Positions 1 through 14,675 of a stretch of 64,000 nt of DNA are shown here, in pieces (the stretch's first letter is position 1; every line of letters begins with the position of its first letter). The notes under the pieces are model-generated. The model had not been told where the DNA came from and ran no database searches. It worked only from the letters and a program-made list of their open reading frames with translations. The translations under genes were made by a program, and so were the position numbers. The DNA lies in NCBI GenBank assembly GCA_027422505.1, contig JAPQWV010000761.1, forward strand, positions 62,001-126,000. The letters are read 5' to 3'. Origin of the DNA: Craterostigma plantagineum (lineage: Eukaryota > Streptophyta > Magnoliopsida > Lamiales > Linderniaceae).

Positions 1-66
1 TTAAGCGTGCTTGAACTTGGGGCAATCTAGGGATGGGTGACCCCCTGCGAAGTTTGCCCAGCGTGC
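1..66 (+). other. 5S rRNA-derived block inside the LTR
   Basis: TTAAGCGTGCTTG at 1-13 followed by GGATGGGTGACC at 32-43 and GAAGT at 49-53 reproduces, in order and spacing, the A-box side and C-box of the plant 5S rRNA internal promoter. The 5' third of a 5S gene would lie left of the window. The middle differs from a true 5S gene and the 3' end does not match, so this is not a functional 5S rRNA gene. It sits in the sense direction of the LTR, the arrangement known from Cassandra TRIM elements. Confidence 0.7.
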
Positions 67-526
67 ATGTGAGCGAGGACGAAGCACGCAGAAAGGTTAA
101 ATGGTTGTATAGTGGGGCCAGACTATCAGTCGGAGTGTGGTGGGCCTAACCCCACTGGTCCCGGTAGGGACCGATGCTACATTGACACCCGGTATGGGAC
201 GGGACTTTACAGGTAGTTTCACCTACGGGCAAGGAGCTCAGTTTGCATGTTGTAGGTACGTACGAGTCCGGTGCTGATGAGCATCGCGACTGAGGCAGGC
301 TGTTGGCGGTGACTCTAGTGACTTTTGAGGGCGGGGCAGTACATGGATGCGACCTGTGGAGCGACGTTAGTATTTCTAATATTTTAATAATTTAGGGCTA
401 CGGCTTGTGTAAATATACAACTACGTTTTAATATATTTATTTTAGAAAGTTTTAATTAGACGGGTCATCCGCGACTTACGTTGCGAAAATCCGCCAAAAT
501 ATTTAATAGAAATGAGGGTCGTTACA
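1..526 (+). repeat. Partial LTR of a chromovirus-type Ty3/gypsy element
   Basis: The stretch ends in GAGGGTCGTTACA at 526, matching the LTR terminus GGGTCGCCACA of element D (58686 on the minus strand). Reverse-complemented, 240-526 lines up with 58686-59030: the first 60 bases after the terminus (NCGCAACGTAAG, then a GCCCGTCTAAT-like phrase), and the later phrases CCTCAGTC, CTCAAAAGTCA and CCATGTAC. The element is therefore oriented plus, with the LTR 3' end at 526 and its 5' part outside the window. No clear primer-binding site follows at 527, so it may be a solo LTR or a decayed 5' LTR. The copy is clearly diverged from D and has no coding content. Confidence 0.75.
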
Positions 527-884
527 AGGCTAAACCGTGTCAGAACCTTGCCAATCAAATTGAACTCTTAAGTGTCTTCGCTCTTAGTCACAAATGAACC
601 CAACGTGCTTGCATCTTTAAGGCATAGTCACGAGCTTTTTTCTCTTATCACAATCATTACACGGCGGTTCAGGGTAAGTGCTCTGGATTCTTGTGCAAAT
701 TCACGGAGCAGTGTCTATTTGTTGGGTCTTTTCTCGTGCCTGCGAGCCTCTTGTTATGCTTCTCATTGTTATTATAAGTAGAAGAAACTGAGTTAGAACA
801 GCCTGGTATTCATATGACTAGCGTTGCCCTAGTTATATGGAAATAACTTTTCTAGGAAATATAAAACTTAGCATGTGGCGTGAA
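527..884. other. Unassigned sequence between LTR fragments
   Basis: No convincing reading frame, repeat or RNA gene is seen. The ORF at 572-781 has no recognisable domain and lies between repeat fragments. Confidence 0.3.
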
Positions 885-1750
885 TGAATTGTTAGTTGAT
901 CGAGCGGATCGAGTAATAAAATAAAATGAATATCGACGAACTATCCTACGCTCAACAGGCAAGTGTACTTATCGAAAATAGTATAAAAGTGGCAAGTATT
1001 CGAGTATCGAACCCAAAGGAACTATATACTTCAGAAAAATCGTCGTTTAAATATTCTAGTAAATATTTTTTGGTTTGATAAAATATAAATAACGAACAAA
1101 TTAAACGATAAACACAAGAATAAAAATATGATAAAATGGTGACGGGATTGGGACGACTTTATGAAAGCGAATGTATTTGAGACTTCGAATACCCCTAGCT
1201 CTATCGAACGACACACAAGCTATATATTTTAGCTAATTATTTGACCGTGAGGATTCCTATGGTTTGTATACGGGTTTCTACGATTGGGCGAAACTACGCT
1301 TACTCGCTTCGACTCGTAACAACTAATCTACGACTTAAATAGCTGGGCAAGCTTCCCTGACTTACTTAATCGCAGACCGCAATAAATAATGATGAATCCC
1401 GCTATTAGATTTGACTCTAATCCGACGGGTAGTTCAACATATCTCTAGCGATGAGTTTATTCCGCTCGTTTACGAGTGGTCTAATCGTCGCCCCTGTCTC
1501 GAGCGTAGCATTCGGTTTTCCAACAATTATTTTGACCACATAGACATAATCAAAATAATAGCAAAAATCGTAACCAAGTCATAATAAAAAGCATATTAAT
1601 AATACATCCAACATTCATACGATCTCGCTAGGGTTCATCTGATCTCAAATACTACGGGATTTAGCCACTCATATGAAACATTAACACAACGAGAAGCGTA
1701 AATAACAAAGAGAAAAACATGTTTCTTCCCAGAGTCTCGGCTCCGCGATT
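885..1750 (-). repeat. Decayed LTR fragment of the same family as element C (Athila/Tat type)
   Basis: On the minus strand this stretch aligns in order with 45500-46200 of the C LTR. Shared landmarks are GGGAAGAAA, TTTCTCTTTGTTATTTACGC, CTTCTCG and ATTAAC near 1680-1750, a GGGGCGAC phrase near 1485, AGCGGGATTC near 1400, and CGAGTATCGAAC near 1000. Similarity is patchy and the ends are not sharp, so this is an old truncated copy. Small ORFs in it are fortuitous. Confidence 0.5.
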
Positions 1751-2559
1751 AATCCTTCTTTGAGGAGTTTCGTCGAACAGATGGTGGGCGTCTCAGCTTC
1801 TCCTTTTCTTACGAGTCCTTCGCACTGCCCGTTCGCTGCTTCTCCTACGCCGGCAGCCCGTCGCAGCCGCAACAGCTTGCTTCGAAGAGGTACTTGCTTG
1901 GATGGTTTTCCCTTCGACGCCTCTGCCGAATATTCCCGATAGTTCTTTTTCCCAATATCTGTCAAAAATGAAATATAAATGTAATTTGATGATATTCAAG
2001 GAAGTTTAGATAAATACCAACCGTTAATACGCTTTTGCGGGGTATAGAATACGATATAAATTTGTTTTATCATTAGTCCCTAAGAAGTTAAGAAATTACA
2101 GATTAACATCTGAATAATACTGTAATGACATATTAGTCCTTGAATAGTTTTATAATGATACGTTAGTCCCTAAATAGTTTAGAATTACAAATTAGTCCCA
2201 AAGTTTTAAGAGATTTACATAGGGACCGGTGAACTACAAATATTATGTAATTTCTGCTGCTTTATGAGTAATATCTCAATTAAGATTTGTTAGTCACCAA
2301 AGTGGCAAATTAAGGCTTAGAGATATCAATTAAGAACCAATTACTCGTTATTAATAGATGCTATTAATGCAATGACATAACGAATCTCACGAGCACAGTG
2401 ATGTTCATTAGTAAATAAAATATAGAGTACAACCCAAAGGATGGTCACCTAGTTTATACCTAATGACATAAAGGTGGTATATTTTATTTGATATGTTTAG
2501 TGCGTCCAAAGACGTCTAACGTGTCAAAATTACACCTATTTAAATTATTTAAGTATTAA
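1751..2559. repeat. Non-coding stretch with a short ATTAGTCC repeat array
   Basis: 1760-1960 is GC-richer than its surroundings, but its ORFs on both strands show no domain. At 2072-2220 the phrase (A/G)TTAGTCC recurs at 2072, 2132, 2162 and 2191, giving a roughly 30-bp imperfect tandem repeat with one 60-bp step. Nothing else is recognised up to the copia remnant. Confidence 0.4.
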
Positions 2560-4740
2560 ACTATTGTGTGGATTATTGGATCACCTAAAGGAGAAATCCG
2601 ATGCGCATTTACAATATCTGAATCTATATTGCATTTTTATTTTGTCAAATCACTATTATATGAGTTTTATTGTATTTTTGCAGCTTTCGCTCATGTCTCT
2701 CTTAATCACGGGCTTGATCAATTATCAAATTCAACGGACTGAATTTTAATGATTGGTCTGAACAGTTCAACTAGGTGTTATGAACCTCGATTCGACATTA
2801 CTGTTTGATAGGCCTGATGGTTCAATTTCCATGGTGACTTGGAAAGATTGAACAGATTAGACCTAATGTTTTTGCGAATGACTGCATCAGAGAGCATTGA
2901 ATCAACAATTCCAAAGGCAGAAGTGCTAAGGAATTTATGGAATCTGTCAAGTATGGCCCACTCTGACACCCGATAAGTCAAGAGCTTGGACACAAATGGG
3001 TATGCTGACCACAATGAAATTTGATGATTTACGTACAATGCACGAGCACCTTAGCGGCAAAATATGGATCCATGGAGCAAAACTCGGTCATGGAAGAGAG
3101 TTTTTTGTGACGTTGAATTCCTTACCTCCTCAATACGGTCCATTCCAAAATCTATCACACTATCAAGGATAAATGGAATGTGATAGAATTGCAGACTTTA
3201 CTGATTCAAGAGGAAGTGAGGTTGAACAAATAGGGAGCTCATTGTGTTAATCTCGTTGGCCATCAAGGAGCTGACAAGAAAGCTGGAATTCAGAAAGAAA
3301 AAGCGAAGGAAGCACTGAAGGTTAATCCTTCTACTTCCCAAGTCCACAAGGAGTTAAATAAAAATGTGTTTGGGTTATGTGGAAAGTCAAAACACATAAG
3401 GAAGATTCCTGAAACTTAAGGTATGGTACGAAAGAAAATATACGCTTAATTAATTCGTATATTTGAATAAAAATTAACAGCAGTTCCTCATAAACTTGGT
3501 GATTGATTTTAAAAGTACTATTCACATTAATCACGTTGCAGGGATTCCTTATGACCGAAATCATAAGCCCAATGAAATATTGGTGCACATGGAGAATCTA
3601 GTCAAGGCATCAGTTGAAGCAATCGGAACTTCTAGTTTAATTTTGGTGTAATTACGTGTCATGCCCCAAAACATATTTTAGAATAGGTTTCAGAGTCCTG
3701 TCAGAAAATTCATACTTTTAACGACCCAACTTTTATAAAATTTAGAGTAAGGACCTAAACTTATGCAAGTGTTATGAAACGTATATGAACTGGTACCGGA
3801 TGATCGTTTATGTTATTTCAGAACAATGAAGTGGTACTGAAAATAATGAAGTGGTACTACAGAACAATGAAGTGGTACTGTAAAATAATGAAGTGGTTCT
3901 GCAGGAATCGGGTCCTTAAAACTATGAATTTTCTGACAGGCGTCTGAACCTAAATGAAACTTATGAAGGGGCCTGAATTCTGAAAGCCCCTTTAATTTTA
4001 CATACTAAACATCATTTAGATATGTTTCAAACTTTTGTTTCCTTCTATTTCCCGCAACTTAGTTTCTTTTTTATGTTCTTCTCTTTACGTTTATGTTTGG
4101 TAATGGATGTTTCAGTTTATTTAAAAAATAATATTTTTCTGGTGTGCTTCTTGATAATTATACAAATTAACCTTGATAATGGCTACGCTGAGACTCATAT
4201 GATCATGCATCATAATGTTGGCATGAAATGTAGATTATTGAACGAAAGTTCACATACCTGTGGCATAAACGACTGGGTCATATTTTCAAAGAAAGAATAC
4301 AGAAATTCGTAAACAATGAAATCCTTTTAGAGTTGGAATTTACTAATCTTGGTATATTTGTGGATAAGGAAAATGCAAAAATAAAGTGTAAAGTCACAAG
4401 AAGTACAACTCCTCGAAATTTTACACACTGACACTTGCGGACCTTTTGATGTTCAATTGTTGGTTGAGAAAAGTATTTCATGGAAAGTCTCAATCCGTAA
4501 ACGCATTTTACTAAGGTTGACCGAAATTAGACAGATACGTGAAAATTGTCAGATCTGACCGATGTGGCACATATTATGGAAAATGTAATGAGAGCGGACT
4601 ATATCCTGCTCCGTTCGCTAAATTATTCGAAGAATGGCATAAGTGCTCATTAGACGATGCCAGACACACTGGAACAAAATGGTGTTGCAGAAAGACAAAA
4701 TTGTACGTTATGGATATGGTTAGGAGCATGTTAACTTAAT
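2560..4740 (+). pseudogene. Decayed Ty1/copia gag-protease-integrase remnant
   Basis: Read across frames, 2725-3040 resembles the N-terminal copia gag domain (a NWS/DWSEQVQ-like start, later an SIESTIPKAE stretch). 3110-3420 continues gag (LNSLPPQYGPF, IKDKWNV, then a decayed zinc knuckle CGKSKHIRK). 3520-3640 matches the protease-side phrase VKASVEAIGT. 4160-4470 carries the gag-pre-integrase region (LWHKRLGHI in a shifted frame). 4540-4735 is the integrase core region with IVRSDRCGTYYGK, where a DRGGEYYG motif is expected, and a later DMVRSM. There are many stops and frameshifts, and RT and LTRs are absent. The small inverted-repeat element at 3642-3996 splits it. It lies just beyond the 3' end of the beta-glucosidase. 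Confidence 0.75.
3642..3996. mobile_element. Small inverted-repeat element with a GAAGTGGTACT tandem core
   Basis: The two ends are imperfect inverted repeats about 90-100 bp long. The arm at 3690-3730 carries CTGTCAGAAAATTCATAC and TTTTAACGACCC; the arm at 3905-3945, reverse-complemented, carries CTGTCAGAAAATTCATAG and TTTTAAGGACCC. Between them, 3819-3901 holds four 20-21-bp units ending in AATGAAGTGGTACT. The terminal phrases recur at both ends of the much larger element at 10296-14025, so both are one non-autonomous family. No transposase is seen and a target duplication could not be fixed. Confidence 0.7.
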
Positions 4741-4904
4741 TATTAATGTAAAATATAAAATAAGTTGATATAATTGCAAATACATATGAAGTGCTAAATA
4801 TACTAGTTATTAAAAAACAATACGAAAATGTTGTAGGCGTACTACCACTTTTAAAATCCTTACAAACATCAATAAATCCAATGCAGTAGAATTCATTAGA
4901 TCTT
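4741..4904. other. AT-rich spacer
   Basis: No supported gene; it separates the copia remnant from the MITE. ORFs overlapping it on the minus strand read through the MITE and are fortuitous. Confidence 0.3.
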
Positions 4905-4907
4905 TTA

Positions 4908-5055
4908 GGCTCCGCTTGGTACGCGGATTTCGACGTGAAAAGAAAAGAAAAGTTGTGGTTGTACAACATTTGAATCGTAATGTACAATAATTCGATGCGT
5001 ACCACCACACTTTTCTTTTCATTTCCGCGTTGATTTCCGCAGACCAAACACACCC
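4908..5055. mobile_element. Tourist-like MITE (PIF/Harbinger type)
   Basis: The termini are imperfect inverted repeats: GGCTCCGCTTGGTACGCGGA at the left and, reverse-complemented, GGGTGTGTTTGGTCTGCGGA at the right. The interior is also close to palindromic (GAAAAGAAAAG on one arm, CTTTTCTTTTC on the other). The element is flanked by TTA at 4905-4907 and 5056-5058, the 3-bp duplication typical of Harbinger-type MITEs. It is 148 bp and non-coding. Confidence 0.75.
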
Positions 5056-5198
5056 TTAATAACATCCGCGGGCCAGGGAGCAACGGAGCAGCGGAGCACA
5101 AGATATACACAGAGAATGAATAAATTCAACAATCGGATCAAGAATAGGCTCTTTTTCGTTTTTAATATTCCCTTTTCAGGAAATCGAGACTCAAGAGG

Positions 5199-9267
<4,069 letters not shown>

Positions 9268-9582
9268 TAATATATATTTTCTCTTTTCTTTCTTCAGTAG
9301 AAGTTAGAGAAATCTGTGGGAGCAAGAGAAGCCAAAGAAGGACCCTAATGATTCAGCTAAACACACGCAAAGCGCACATATGCATGAACATCATCTATCT
9401 ACTCATTTATAATAATAAAATGATTGCTATATGTAATAAATAAAATTGGAGACGTGTGGTTTTTGAGTGAAGCAATTATTGGGTAGCAGCGTTTTTGTGT
9501 GTTTTGGCAAGGGCTGTGTCGTGGGGATTTATGTCTAATAATTTTATACAGTTGATTGACACGTATGATTATTGCAGTGATG
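9268..9582 (-). promoter_or_regulatory. Presumed 5' flank of the beta-glucosidase
   Basis: These are the 315 bases directly upstream of the first ATG on the minus strand. No unambiguous TATA box at a set distance is identified, and the ORF at 9495-9692 is created by the GA repeat. The promoter role is inferred from position only. Confidence 0.35.
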
Positions 9583-9665
<83 letters not shown>

Positions 9666-9686
9666 AGGGAGGGAAAGAGAGAGAGA
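9583..9686. repeat. Long GA/TC microsatellite upstream of the beta-glucosidase
   Basis: An almost pure (GA)n run of about 70 bases at 9583-9652 is followed by a GGGA-rich degenerate part. On the gene's sense strand it is a TC tract about 320-420 bp upstream of the ATG. GAGA tracts bind BPC-type proteins in plants, but regulation here is only a possibility. Confidence 0.95.
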
Positions 9687-10295
9687 TTTTAATTAATTTC
9701 TTTTAATGACAGTGATTATTCGCTATTTAATTCTTCATACTTTGTCATCGACGTTAATGATCTGCAATCTCACAGATTTTCCAGCTGATTCGTTTGTTAG
9801 GTTTCGCCTTTTTCGGATATTCACACTAGATATCTAACATGGAATCAGATTTAGAGGGTAGCCTACTTTTATATACTTCTTCTGTTCCCACGGACGAAGA
9901 ATTATTACAAGGCCGATATATGTAAGGATAAGGATAGTAAATGTTTTTTTTTTTATTCTGATTTATTATTTTGCGTAGGTTATATATTTCAAAAGAATTT
10001 CAAGATATTGGCTGGGATCGTATGAGAACATATATCTATCTATAAATAAACCTTAGAAAGAGTCATGATATTAAATGTATTTCGAGAACATAAACAGAAA
10101 GTATGTCATCATCACCTAACAGCATTAACAAATTAAAGAACAAAAGTCCATAGATGATGCAGACAGCCTATATTTTTCCGTGCACGGACTGTTTATTCTG
10201 AAATACATTAGTTTCCCAGTACATATCGTGTCTGCGTTTATAATAATGTGATGTGACGTTAAGCAAATTGTTTTTGGTTTTGCTCTCTAGAGATA
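9687..10295. other. Non-coding intergenic stretch
   Basis: AT-rich sequence without a supported gene, RNA or repeat boundary. Confidence 0.3.
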
Positions 10296-10869
10296 AAAAA
10301 AAAAGGCTAATTAGATATCATGCCCTTTAACACTTTTGAGTAGGTTTCAGGTCCTCTTTCTATTTTAAATAGGAAGAAAGACCCAAATGATATTACGTTA
10401 GGAATAAGGACACATTCAGATTGAAAAGCCTCTTTTACCCTTACTTTTTTCGGAAATTACACCAACCTTTTTAGACCTAAATCTACATGTGTTATTAAAT
10501 GGTATATAAATCTATTTTAGTGGTATTTATTCTTATTAAAGTGGTATTAAAAATAATCTGTAATACGACGCTGAGACTAAAAATCGATTTCAGTACAACC
10601 CTAAAATTAGATTTCCAGCCTTAATCGAGAAAACCCGAAGAATTTTCTACCAATCTGAACCCCTAATCAACGAACCCGACCGATTTCGACACTTGATCGA
10701 CGAATCTTGCGATGGTTCCGAAGAAGAATTCCGTCGATCGCCAAGAAAGTGGCCGGAAGAAGGAGAAGAAAGTTGCTGGGAAGAAGAACGGCGTCGAATG
10801 ATGACTCTGCTTGTGTTTTGACTGTGTCTAACACTTTTGGTGTTTTCAATGATGGTTCTGCTTCTGTTT

Positions 10870-11870
10870 TTTGCGTTTTTGAACTAGTTCTATTTTCATA
10901 CCACATCACATATAAATAATACCACTTAATAATACTCTGGTAACAATTTATACTCCATTCGTAACAAAAAATACGAACATTGTAGAAGCGTCATGGCCTA
11001 TTACGTTTCCATTTTTATACAATACCACATCGCATGTAAATTATACCACTTAAGTATAGTTTGGTACCAATTTATACTCCATTCGTAACAAAAAATAAGA
11101 ACATTCCAGAAGCTCCATGGGCCCATTACTGTCTCCATCTTTATAAAATACCACATTACATGTAAATTATACCACTTAAGTATAGTCTGATACCAATTTA
11201 TACTCCACTCGTAACAGAAAATAGGAACATTCCAAAAGTTTCATGGGTTTATTATCGTCTCCATCTTATACAATACCACATCACATGTAAATTATACCAC
11301 TTAAGTATAGTTTCGTACCAATTTATGCTCCACTTGTAACAAAAAATAAGAACATTCCAGAAGCTCCATGGGCCAATTACCGTCTCCGTATTTATAAAAT
11401 ACTACATCACATGTAAATTATACCACTTAAGTATAGTGTGGTACCAATTTATACTCAACTCATAACAGACATAGGAACATTTCAGAAGCTTTATGGGCCT
11501 ATTAACGTATCTATCCTTATACAATACCACATCACATGTAAATTATACCACTTAATAATATTTTGGTACCGATTTATACTCAATTCGTAACAAAAAATAA
11601 GAACATTCCAGAAGCTTCATGGGCCGACAATGAATATGCCTCTCCATCATTATATGATACCAAATCACATGTAAATTGTACCACTTCAGCATAATTTGGT
11701 ACCAATTTATACTCCTTTCATACCAAAATATAAGAATATTGCAGAAGCTTCATGGGCCGACAATGAATATGCCTCTCCATCGTTATATGATACCAAATCA
11801 CATGTAAATTGTACCACTTTAGCATAATTTAGTACCAATTTATACTATCCTGGTAACAATACATTTCGAT
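10870..11870. repeat. Tandem array of about eight 124-133-bp units
   Basis: The landmark TACCACT/TACCAC recurs at 10920, 11044, 11170, 11295, 11421, 11546, 11679 and 11812. Steps are 124-126 bp for five intervals, then 133 bp twice. Each unit also carries ACATTCCAGAAGC-like, TTTATACTCC-like and CACATGTAAATT-like phrases. Units remain strongly similar but not identical. Confidence 0.9.
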
Positions 11871-13240
11871 TCGATACCACATTAAGTGGTAGTGATACTA
11901 GATAACATGTAATCTGTACCGTATTAATGGTTCGAATAATTTCGTAACTAAAAATTGGTTTTTCGATTGTCAAAGAATAAAAATCATGGAAATATATGAT
12001 TTGATGTATAATCCCTCAAGTTCCTTCATTTTGTTACGTTTATTGCAAATATTATGTAAGTAGTCAAATAATGAGATTTTGATCATGTAAAATGTACACC
12101 AATGTACGTAGACAACTACATTTACATCACATTGATATTTACCATTATGAATTACAACAAATGTATCCTAAACAACATTATACGTCAATCATAGAACACA
12201 TCTTACGACAATAAACCTTTAATCATAACCCCAAAACAGTTTACCCTAAGATCCGATACTCTAACCAAAAAACTGGAAACCCTAGTGCGTAAACCGCAAT
12301 CTGTAACACATAAAGTGTTTCCGGTACCACATTATTACAGGAATATATACTACATAAAAGTTCCCGCCCAAAATACTACACAGATTCAGCTTTCCCGCCC
12401 AAATCGTACCAAATGGTACCAGTTCCTCCTCAAATGGTACCAGATCCTCCCAAATCGTACCACTTCCTACTCAACGGGTACCACAACCTGCCGAAATAAA
12501 GAATATTCCACAACCTTCCAAATGACATATATTCTCTGAAAATAAATGCTATCCCTCCCTTCTCATTCGCACCCTGCAAATGACATATATTCTCTGAAAA
12601 TAAAGAACATTCCAGAAGCCCCATGATCCGCCAATGAATATGAATCAATATTTGTACCATACCAAGACACATGTAAAATATACCACTTCAGCGTAATGTC
12701 TTACCAGTTTATACTCCATTCATAACAAAAAATAAGGACATTCCAGAAGATTCATGATCCGTCAATGAATATGGTCTCACCATTTTTATATGTTAACACA
12801 TCACATGTAAATTATACCACTTGATAGTATTTTGGTAACCGTTTATACTATCCTGGTAACAATACATTACGAAACGATACCACATTAAGTCGTACTGATA
12901 CTAGATAATATGTTAGCTGTACCATATTAATGGTTCGAATAATTTCGTAATAAAAGTTGCTTTTCTCGGTTGTAGAAGAATAAAATCATGGAAATATATT
13001 ATTTGATGTATTAAACCACCAAGTTCCTTGATTTTGTTACGTTTATGCAAATAAGATGCAACTAGTCAAGTAATGAGGTTTTGATCATGTAAATATATAC
13101 CAATGCTTAAACAGTAATCTGTAACACATCTTACATTTCTGATACCACATTATTACATGAATATACTACATAAAAGTTCTCGCCCAAAATAATACTGAGA
13201 TTCAGCTTTCCCGCAAATACAACTTTACTCTGTTTTAGTA
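11840..13240. repeat. Duplicated block following the tandem array
   Basis: CTATCCTGGTAACAATACAT at 11844 recurs at about 12849. The following 250 bp match throughout (TAATGGTTCGAATAATTTCG, AAATCATGGAAATATAT, TTTGTTACGTTTAT, GAGATTTTGATCATGTAAA). The phrase around CATAAAAGTTC at 12350 likewise recurs near 13165. The second copy is preceded by two more array-like units with landmarks at 12681 and 12815. Spacing differs between the pairs, so indels followed the duplication. Confidence 0.8.
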
Positions 13241-14057
13241 CCAGTTCGAGTAACGCTTCTTATCGTTGTTATACCACTTTACGCCTCTACAATACTACTT
13301 TATGCTGTTTTAATACCGCATCATATGAAGTCGATATACAACTTTACCATTTTATACTGTTTTTGTACCTCATCATATAAAATTGTCCGGACATATTAGA
13401 AGTAATATCTCGTACCACTTTACGACTACATTGTACCGATTCGTATGGACTCTATACCAGTTTATGCCATTCTCATACCACACAAAGAACACTCATTTAA
13501 ACTATTTTTTTCTGGCGATTTCAGTTTCAGTTCGTTAATCTTGAGGGACGAACAATTGAGTCACCACTAAGGCGCGACGTAATTTACAAGCTATGGGTCC
13601 CTCCAATTTATGCATATTAGCTTTAATTTCGACCAAAACATGCTCGATTTATGTTAGTTGCGAAATGAATTTCTAGAAATTATTCCTCACAGATCTTAAA
13701 TCTGAGGACGTAAATATCATTGACATCGTCGAGTACACATCAGACTTGGTTTTGTGTGCCCAGTATGCTCGAACATTTACGCCAAATCGATCGTTCAAAT
13801 AGTTTTTTCAATTGATATCATTTGAATAACATCTGGTACCATAATAGTAGTGATTCATACCTCTTTATATAATGCCTACAAGGGGCATTTTCGTCAAATC
13901 ATTCTTTATGTTCTTTACTTTGAATTTTATTTAATGTTGGTCCTTAAACCTATATTTATTGTGAGGAGGGCCTGAACCCAAACAGAAAGTTACGATGGGT
14001 CTGACATACAAACGCCCTAAAAAAGGAAAGAAAACAAAAATGGTAAGCGGCTAAAGG

Positions 14058-14310
14058 CAGGGGCGGACCCACGTATAGCCTTGGGGGTCACTTGACCCGG
14101 TCAGAAAAACGTGAAGAATAATATATGTAGAGAAGTTCATGAAATCTGTATGTAGTCTCATGGTTTGACCCCCCAAAGTGAAGATCATGTCATCAATAGA
14201 CTCAGGTTCTAGCCCCCAAGTAACCCATTTTATTGCATTTTTTAATATAAGCAGATATTAATTGGGATGGGCTAAATTTTGACCCCCCAAGCCGGCTGGG
14301 TCCGCCACTG
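14058..14310. mobile_element. hAT-type MITE with perfect 8-bp target duplication
   Basis: The ends are CAGGGGCGGACCCA and, reverse-complemented, CAGTGGCGGACCCA. GCTAAAGG flanks both sides (14050-14057 and 14311-14318). The TIR start CAG(G/T)GGCGGA and the 8-bp duplication are those of hAT elements. It is 253 bp and non-coding. Confidence 0.9.
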
Positions 14311-14318
14311 GCTAAAGG

Positions 14319-14667
14319 TAATGTAAAAATTTCAGTCTCATCATTAACCTTTATCGTGGATCATATGTTTAATATTGTTAACACATCGTATCATATGTTA
14401 CTTGGTAATATTTTATATAGTTATATTTAATCTAACATCTTAGAAAAAAATATCGTGTAAATAAAATCAACGTTAAAAGCTGAGTTGGGTTAACTTGCAA
14501 CTTAACTGAAGTGACTTGAGCATTTTCGTAATTTTTCGAAAGCTCGATAATTAGCTTTTTACTAAATTTATTTCAACTTTTTGCCTAATTTCAAGTGTAA
14601 AGCAGTGGCTAGAGGTTAGTATTCCACTTTCTTCAAGGCAAGTGTATCAGGGATACTTTTACTCATG
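14319..14667. other. Spacer between two hAT-type elements
   Basis: AT-rich, no supported gene or repeat. Confidence 0.3.
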
Positions 14668-14675
14668 GTCGTGAC

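Larger units (their letters stand above)
10296..14025. mobile_element. Large inverted-repeat element filled with TACCAC-type tandem repeats
   Basis: The left end (AAAAGGCTAATTAG, TCATGCCC, GTAGGTTTCAGGTCCT) and the reverse-complemented right end (CCTTTTTTAGGGCG, GTCAGACCC, GGGTTCAGGCCCT, GGTTTAAGGACC) are decayed inverted repeats. Both match the ends of the 355-bp element at 3642-3996. The interior is non-coding repeat sequence rich in TACCAC and GGTACC, apart from a small ORF near 10712. There is no transposase, so it is a non-autonomous long-TIR element, possibly Mutator-like; the exact ends are uncertain by some 10 bp. Confidence 0.6.

Noticed and set aside
1..66. Functional 5S rRNA gene at the window start
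   Set aside because: The middle and 3' end differ from plant 5S and the block is embedded in an LTR; at most a derived segment.
1760..1999. Overlapping ORFs on both strands in a GC-rich patch
   Set aside because: No domain or codon pattern, and the frames mirror each other; likely chance frames within LTR-derived sequence.
2560..4740. Domesticated gag gene beside the beta-glucosidase
   Set aside because: Many stops and frameshifts and an inserted inverted-repeat element; plain decay of a copia element.
9495..9692. 65-codon ORF ending in Arg-Glu repeats
   Set aside because: It is the translation of the GA microsatellite and has no other support.
10870..13240. Regular direct repeats that could suggest a CRISPR array
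   Set aside because: Units are 124-133 bp, diverged along their full length, lack constant short repeats with unique spacers, and lie in a plant genome without cas genes.
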